From: Triops longicaudatus | Lineage: Eukaryota; Arthropoda; Branchiopoda; Notostraca; Triopsidae | Assembly (NCBI GenBank): GCA_022885665.1 | Contig: JAGQDJ010000202.1 | Location: forward strand, 558,001-622,000 | Direction: 5' to 3' | DNA length: 64,000 nt | Part shown: positions 57,512-64,000 of the stretch, one piece after another | How the letters are laid out: every line of letters starts with the position of its first letter | Position numbering within the stretch: position 1 is the stretch's first letter | Translations under genes and position numbers: made by a program | The notes under the pieces: generated by a model | What the model was told of the DNA's origin: nothing | What the model saw: only the letters and a program-made list of their open reading frames with translations | Database searches by the model: none

Positions 57512-59644
57512 TTATTTGCTCACTGCTTCATTGTTCTTCTCGTTGCTTTTCAATGCAATACCATATTTGGCCCATTCTTTAAACATTGGCAGAGGTCGCG
57601 CGGGCCAATGTCTTCGTTGCTTCATACTGGCAACATCTTCATCAACTTGCTTTAACTGGTTTAGGAGTGGTAAGATTTTTTGTTCAAGCCATTCTGAAAT
57701 GGTGAATTCGTCGAAGATGTCCGCCATGGCTTGCATAGCCACGCGTGCCAAACTGTTGGCCGTCGACGTGAGGTAGGGCAAATCGCGCGTTACTTCGTCC
57801 AAGCGTGCGGGACTTGAGAAATTACGTCTGACATTATAATCTGTTAGCCACGCCTTGTTTTTCCTCACCGACTTCATAAAAGCTTCAACGTCTCTTTCTA
57901 AACGAATTAACTGTCCTGTGAGTTTAAAAAACGCAGATCCAGGGAAATTACAATAAGCAGCATGGTCATATAAAAATTTATCAGTATCTAGATTCAAAGC
58001 TCCTGAAGAATATCTTGAGGATTGCACGCAACCCAAAGCCTCATCAAATTTTGCCGTAAGCTCGGCATCGAAGTACCCGTTCGAAGTTGTCAGTAATATC
58101 AGCGTCAGGGATGGTATACCTGCCGGCAGTAGTTCGCACAAATTCGCAAAATGGTCGTATCGTTGCCAACCTGCCAATGCCAGGCCTCTGAAACCTTCTT
58201 TAAATTTGGGTGATTCGTTCTGCGCCACTTCCAGCCACTTCAGGTTGTTGTCTACATGGCGTCTGACGTTAGGAACCACTAAAGTTTCCCCGAACGCGCC
58301 TTTGAAGGCTGAAGAGCCCCATGCAGCTGGGAAAACTTGCTCGTAACGTTGCCACGTACTCGGAGAAACAAAATAGTACACATTTTCAGCGTAAACCCAA
58401 ACCATGGGTTCGACCAACTCGCCTAACTTAGCTTCCATCATGTCTCTAACCGACATTTGCCTCATCATGTCGTCCCAAATGATGGGAGTCACGTTGTACG
58501 TGTCCCTGACATAACGTGCGACGCGAGTTACATGTCCTAAAAACAACTCGTCCCTTGGTATCCGAGAGCAGATGTTGCACTCTCCCATATGAAATACCTC
58601 ATCGCAGCCAATATGTAGATACTTAATATCAGTGTGCAACGCCATGATTTGGTCGATCAGAGTTTCCACTAAATCGAGCGATTCGTTCCGCGAGGGACAA
58701 ATAGCCTGCGGCACTTGCGGGTTTTCCCGCAAAGCGCTCCATTTTTCGCCCTTGAGTGCAAATTCTAAATGGCCGAACGTTTGGACTAATGGAATTATTT
58801 CTAACGAATGTTTCTTGGCCAAGGCAATAATTTCTTCAACTTCCGCTTTGGTGTAGTGATTTGACGCAGCGATGGAGGCTAACGGGCCTTCAAAGGGAAA
58901 CGTGTCTTCCCATTCTATCATGAGACCTGTCGCTCCTAATTTTGCAACGAAAGGGATGACTTTTCGGAGGTAGGACATAAGGGGCGGGGCTCCTTTGAGA
59001 TCAAAATGGACGAGCCGATGTGCAGGGATGAACGGATTAGCCTGGCGTGGGTTCTTCTGCGACTGCGAGACTTCGAAGGCACGGTACTGTGAATTACTTG
59101 CTGGTACGTAAACCGGTACTTGAGCTTGGTCTAAATTGGCGACGTAGTAATTTTTGCTATTCTCGTTAGAGGTAGCAGCGATGGGCGGCGATCGGGAAGG
59201 GGCAGTGCTGGGATAATACATTGGTTGCATTTTGTGTAGGCGAGTCTTATTTCGCCGGTCTTGGGTTAACAATCGTTGAACTTTTTTTCTGAATTTGTCA
59301 ATTTCGTCATATGTGAGCGGCTTATATGACGTCCCACTCACTTCGGTGTCGACTTGCAGCTTCTGAGGGGTGGTTCCATCTACTGTGGAGGCGATAAACT
59401 CCACATTGGAAACAGAAACATCATTGTGAATAGAGTCGGAAGCACTAGAAAGCCCTAAGGCTTTCCGCGTTTGGTCTTTGGCGCCATATGACTTGCGATC
59501 AGATTCAGAGGTTTGTTGTTCGGTAACGGCGAAGTACTGGAAAGTGACGACGAGAATACTGCAAAGGGCGAGTAGACAAAACAAACTGAAACGACGCTGA
59601 CGGACAGAGGCAATACTGCCCGTAAGCCGAGAACACACAGACAT
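57512..59644 (-). CDS. HEXD: Hexosaminidase D (GH20), predicted membrane-anchored
   Basis: A single-exon frame of 710 codons from MSVCSRLTGS. It is a glycoside hydrolase family 20 beta-hexosaminidase of the HEXD type, removing terminal N-acetyl-hexosamine. The catalytic pair is Asp348-Glu349 in YLHIGCDEVFHMGEC. Other GH20/HEXD blocks are LVHFDLKGAPP, LMIEWEDTFPF, EIIPLVQTFGHLEFALK, WDDMM and ALAGWQRYDHF. Basic residues then a hydrophobic run at about 19-40 predict a type II signal anchor, followed by a Ser/Thr-rich stem of about 160 residues. Human HEXD is shorter (about 486 aa) and mainly nucleocytoplasmic, so the anchor suggests a Golgi or secretory location here (inference). Lack of introns over 2.1 kb is unusual for the window. 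Confidence 0.9.
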   Translation of the reverse strand: MSVCSRLTGSIASVRQRRFSLFCLLALCSILVVTFQYFAVTEQQTSESDRKSYGAKDQTRKALGLSSASDSIHNDVSVSNVEFIASTVDGTTPQKLQVDTEVSGTSYKPLTYDEIDKFRKKVQRLLTQDRRNKTRLHKMQPMYYPSTAPSRSPPIAATSNENSKNYYVANLDQAQVPVYVPASNSQYRAFEVSQSQKNPRQANPFIPAHRLVHFDLKGAPPLMSYLRKVIPFVAKLGATGLMIEWEDTFPFEGPLASIAASNHYTKAEVEEIIALAKKHSLEIIPLVQTFGHLEFALKGEKWSALRENPQVPQAICPSRNESLDLVETLIDQIMALHTDIKYLHIGCDEVFHMGECNICSRIPRDELFLGHVTRVARYVRDTYNVTPIIWDDMMRQMSVRDMMEAKLGELVEPMVWVYAENVYYFVSPSTWQRYEQVFPAAWGSSAFKGAFGETLVVPNVRRHVDNNLKWLEVAQNESPKFKEGFRGLALAGWQRYDHFANLCELLPAGIPSLTLILLTTSNGYFDAELTAKFDEALGCVQSSRYSSGALNLDTDKFLYDHAAYCNFPGSAFFKLTGQLIRLERDVEAFMKSVRKNKAWLTDYNVRRNFSSPARLDEVTRDLPYLTSTANSLARVAMQAMADIFDEFTISEWLEQKILPLLNQLKQVDEDVASMKQRRHWPARPLPMFKEWAKYGIALKSNEKNNEAVSK

Positions 59645-61764
59645 TTTCCTACAAACAGGAAGCTCCGCTTTTCTTCAGGACGGTTATCGTACACAACACC
59701 TAACGGAAAATATTAGATCAAATAAATTTTACCAACTACTTTATTTCTCAAAAACAGTTTTCTTACTTATGCTGTCGATCAATACTTTTCTTGAGACATA
59801 TAAAATATGTCAGCTTTAGGGTGACACGGAGTGCATACTTCGTTTTTGTTTTTCACATGGACACCTGAACACAAAAGAAAAACACCGAGTCTTGTTGTAT
59901 TGCAGTTGAATAAACACAGCAGCGCAGAAAGTGTTGTATTTGCATTTTAAGCACTTACGTTACTTCCTGGATCTGATTACGCTACGTGTACCCTAATTAT
60001 TTATTTAAAACGAGGGTTCTGTGCGATACAGCTTAATTTTATAGATCTGGTTAGGAATAGTGTTCCATCAATTCACAACCTGCAATTACAGACCAGGAGC
60101 ATTGTTGTGTGTCCCTCCATTGTTTTCAATGCGGATTCAAAAGCGCGTGACGCACCAAACGGGTCCTTTCTTTATTTTGTCTAGTAAAACGAGGCCATCG
60201 CTCAGGTCCTGTTGTCTTTACAGTAGGGCACTACTCTATAGGCAGAAGCTATTGTCGACTGAACGATTACGTTTAATGTACATTAAAACAATTAAATTCC
60301 CATTTTATATTCCACGATAATATCTTGTCGCTTTTATACTAGGACATCGACCTGCTAACTATTTCAAATATCCCTCAACAACTGCCGTCCGTACGCAAAT
60401 CATCTTGCAAAATCGGACGAATAGAGTACATCAATATTTCCTCTAACATAGTTAATGCGCCAGACCGTATTTCAACGCTATGTCAATACTAATGTTTATT
60501 TGTTTTTATGTGTTGCGGGCCTGACACACATACGAAGCACCTTTGCGGCTTCGAGGTTTCAAGATTTCAGAAGAACAACTAATTTGGTTGCAGAAACCTT
60601 ACACTGTGCGATAGTGACAAAATAATAAATAAGTTCTACCTAAATAATAACCAGAATACGAATTAAATGGAGAAATAAATTATACGTTTTGTTCAGTTTT
60701 CTTTGATTCCACTCTAATGAGATAAAATAAAATAACGGTAAAATCAGGAATGCTGTATAATTAAATGGCTGTTGCTGTGCGGAAAATATGCTGTAAAGAA
60801 TTCGATACTTACACAGATTTGTTGCTCCAAGACAAGTAAACTGAAAACACACGGAAAATGAAAGTAATCTAGTTTCCCTTTTACTTTCCTGATCACTCTT
60901 ATTAGAACTGTACGCATCGGTATAAAATCTGCTTGTTTACTGCGCTTCTTGGCCTTCTGGGAGTAACTGACATTTCACCGTTCGCAGTTCAGTTACTAAC
61001 TGAGCTTACTAGCGTGTGAAGCAGAATTTGAAAAGATGAGAGAAAAATATAATTTTTTACTAACCATCATCCAACACGCTGAGTGCCCCTGGTCATTAAA
61101 ACTATAAAACATAATTTTGTTATATAGACTGTACACTCTTCTTAATTTAATGTTTAATATCGTAAAACCATTGCACCCTTCGCACTCCTCATCTATTACC
61201 CTTGACCTAACCTGACCCACATTTACCTCAACCTGTTCAAAGGCGATTCACAGATTGATTTATAAACCCGTCTCGTTGAGCAACTTACCTTGCAGCAAAT
61301 TGTAATCATACCCCGTGAGTCACCTGCACTTCCTTCGCCCTGAAACCTTTATCCAATTCGCTAGAAGGCAGACCGTGCCGCAGTTTGAGAATCGTTGACG
61401 AAAATTCCTTTAAGTTGGATTGCGAAAACCAAATCTTTTCCTTAGATTATTAGCCGCACTGTGAACTCTTTCTCTGCAATGTTTGATTACGTTTCTGTCG
61501 TCTCACGTGTTCTCAGCTGAAATCACATGGTAAGTCGAGTAAATAGTACGAAAATTCACACTACTGTATTGCTCTTGGTGTTTAAACCAAAAACATGATA
61601 ACCTTTTTTTGCTATTATTTTATTTACAGACTTCGAGCCTTTATAATTTCACATGGACTAATTCTCCAAAGTCTCACTTTCTGTGTGTATACAAACTATA
61701 CAAAATTAACATGGTAAGTACGAAAGTTTTTGTTAATTTCTACAGGAAAGTACTTAAGGAACGG
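59645..61764. other. Intergenic between HEXD and the adhesion GPCR
   Basis: The HEXD upstream region and the GPCR 3' region. No supported gene was found. Open frames at 60060-60320, 60640-60852 and 60996-61220 are short and featureless. A plus-strand frame running from 61609 into 61998 is largely the antisense shadow of the GPCR. Confidence 0.5.
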
Positions 61765-64000
61765 TTAAAGCGATTCAGGTCTCTGAGAAGAGCCTTGCGT
61801 ACTTCCAGACTTTATCAAAGAACGAATACTATGAAGATTGGGTTTTCCGCGAAATATAATATTCGCTTTTTCCTGGGCTTGCTGTCTATTAGATTTCCCT
61901 CGAAAAAAGTTGTTCCACTGTTCGCGTGCGGTTTTCCCGCGGTAAATGTAAAAGAAAAAGATCACCAAGCCTTGCAACGACGTAAAGAGTACGAATAAGT
62001 AACTGAAATACGTCCGATCCTCAACGGTGGCCAGTAATGCAAAAATAAGGATGAAACCCACTAAGAACGCAACCCCCAACGCCGTGTAATTCGTTAGGGT
62101 TTGCTTCCCATTTTGCGTACTCCTTAATTCTTTCCTCACACAACAAAGCTTGACACTAATCATTACGTAAAACACCAAGTTAAACACCCCAATTAAAGCC
62201 ACAAAGGGTAGTAAAAAATAATTAAAGCCCTGCGGTGTGAGCCAGCAGTACTTCGAATGGCTTGTGTACTGATAAAAATGGCTATCAATTAGTATTGCTG
62301 TACAAGGCATTAACAAAGGCAGTCCCCACGCGAATAAAGTAGCTTTGAGCATAAATCTCGAAGTCTTAACAGCCCAGACCTTTACAAAAAGCAAGTAATT
62401 GTAGTAAGCTCGCACAAGCGTCCAGAAAAAGACGGCCAACGTGAAATAGTGAAGCAGAACCGCAACAATAAGGCAGATAGTTAAGTAATTCGTTAGTTCG
62501 ATCCCGATCATAAAAACCGATACCAAAGCTGTCAAAGCTAGCGAACAGTGAAATATTATGTGATGGCCATAATATTTCGGTTGCGGTTCTCTCCATCTGG
62601 GAAAAACTGCGTATGTCGCTAAAACACCCAATAATCCAAACAATGACAGCCCGCAGCCTACGGTCGTTCCAATCAATACCAGCATATTGTATCCGCCATC
62701 AATCGGCCTCGTTGTGTGTTTGTAAGAATGTAAAATTGTAAAACTTGATAAATGATCACATTCACAGACATCAAAGCCGTCTGTTGGGTCCAAAAGCTGG
62801 CAACCGTGTGTGGACCAGCCGTTCAGCCGCTGATTCCAGGAAACGCATACTCGATTGTTGAGAACATGAGTAAAATGATCGAACGTAGGCCGGAAGAGGA
62901 TTTGCAAAGGTTTGGACAAACTATCCCCGCCTTTTAGGGCTATTTGAACCACTGGACTGTGAGCGGTATAATTTGGTAAAAGAATTTTACCGTTAGCGTC
63001 GCTCGGTTTAGGAACGTACACGGTGATATTTCTTCCTGTTCTTGTCGCAGCATTCATGAGTTGTACGGTTCTGTGATAAATGACAGCTGCGAACGATGGT
63101 GTATCGTTGGAGCTTGGTTGCAATGAAATTTTCAGTTTTAGTGCGATGTTGGGTGGTTGGGTAGTAACGTCGTAAACGGTATCCAAGAGCCTGACTGACT
63201 TTGCTGCGATTTTCGTGTAGTTGAGATTGTTGGAGTGAGCTGTAAATAACATTTCTGAAGAATTCACATTTATCTTCGTAGTGAAGAAGCTTAGGTTTGG
63301 GGAGAAGGAAGTAAAACTATGTGAAGAATAGTTGGAAATGTGGAATAAGAGGCTTACAAGGCTTTCTAGCAAAGTAGATGCCATATTTGACAGTTGTGCT
63401 CGGGCCAGTATTTCGGGGTTGACATTTAAAACCTATTACAAAATCGGCAAATGAATAATTATGCGGTATTAGTTGCTAGAAAATTAAGGCTGTACATTTA
63501 ATTGGAGATTGCAAGTTCCAAAACTCATTACCTCCTCTATTATTTCTGCAGATTGTGAAAGGACAGTTTCTTCCAATCGGAAGTTCGCCGTAGAGATACT
63601 TTCCAAAAGTAACACTGTAAGTTGAAGATCGGCTATTGTTGGCACTGCCCAGGTACGGGCTATGTTTTGCAGCTCAGAAAGGACATATTTCACATCTTGT
63701 GAAACTCCGAACAAACTGAGAAGGCGAAGTGTAGTTTCAGGTTGATCCGAGCAGTTCAAACTACTGGGGAAATGTTCAATAATTTTTTCCATTGTCCATG
63801 CCTACCAATGAAAATAATAGTAAAATTATTTTAAATTGAAAATCCGTTGTTACGGACGGCGAACTACGATATTAGTACTTACGTGTACTGTACCCCAGTA
63901 CGCACCACGATAAATGTCTCCCATGCAAGTACGTTGGAGCAACGATCCGTATTTATGCGCGCAGCGTTCTCGAGAATAGATCGTTTCGCCAACTGGCGTT
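61765..64000 (-). CDS. Adhesion G-protein-coupled receptor, 3' part (truncated by window)
   Basis: Three exons are visible in transcript order: 64000-63883 (partial, continues off the edge), 63801-63496 and 63432-61765. The first encodes a piece resembling a hormone-receptor domain (RCAHKYGSLLQRTC, then W). The next two encode a GAIN domain. The GPS motif is VCVSWNQRLNGW, then CECDHLSSFTIL, where autocleavage would fall between Leu and Ser. Seven membrane segments follow, starting about MLVLIGTTVGCGLSLFGLLG, with the conserved W of KYCWL before TM5 and Ser/basic residues in a short tail ending GSSQRPESL. The receptor would sit in the plasma membrane with its N-terminal fragment as tethered-agonist control. 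GAIN, GPS and 7TM share one large exon. The subfamily cannot be set without the missing N-terminus. Confidence 0.88.

Overview
The window is nuclear DNA of a compact-genome animal, most likely a pancrustacean arthropod (hexapod or crustacean). The evidence is a CHH/ITP-family neuropeptide gene with the insect/crustacean-style pair of alternative last exons, AT-rich intergenic DNA, many spliceosomal introns of about 60-100 nt, and orthologues of animal housekeeping genes. I cannot name the species from the sequence alone.

Layout. 1-7147 is gene-poor. It holds a long imperfect inverted repeat (849-975), a diverged tandem duplication (about 1855-2190), and a SINE-like element with a tRNA-Asp head (2201-2452). 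7148-9365 is the ion transport peptide (ITP) gene: TATA box, non-coding first exon, shared exon, and two alternative C-terminal exons. 10548-20546 holds three tandem, apparently intact DEG/ENaC (pickpocket/ASIC-like) channel genes, each with nine coding exons. The second carries a hAT-like MITE in an intron. Coilin (20775-22840) and a single-exon leucine-rich-repeat protein (23883-26228) follow on the minus strand.

From 26983 onwards the window is densely packed with conserved genes: dynactin p150 (minus), slmb/beta-TrCP (plus, divergent from dynactin), MMS19 (plus), an HSPA12-type Hsp70 (minus), SRP68 (minus), COX6B (plus), VPS51 (plus), hexosaminidase D (minus), and the 3' part of an adhesion GPCR (minus, running off the right edge).

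The housekeeping genes serve unrelated processes: Cajal bodies, microtubule transport, SCF ubiquitination, Fe-S delivery, protein targeting, respiration, endosome-to-Golgi tethering and glycan hydrolysis. The only suggestive neighbourhood is ITP, a family that controls ion and water transport, beside three sodium-channel-family genes; a functional link is inference only. Exon models were built by hand from GT/AG signals, reading-frame continuity and family recognition. For ITP, the three channels, coilin, dynactin and slmb, the exon lengths sum to whole codons. I found no clear candidate for a wholly new multi-gene system. The most unusual items are the channel trio with a changed selectivity filter in one copy, the MITE, the SINE, the upstream hairpin, the repeats inside coilin and the LRR protein.
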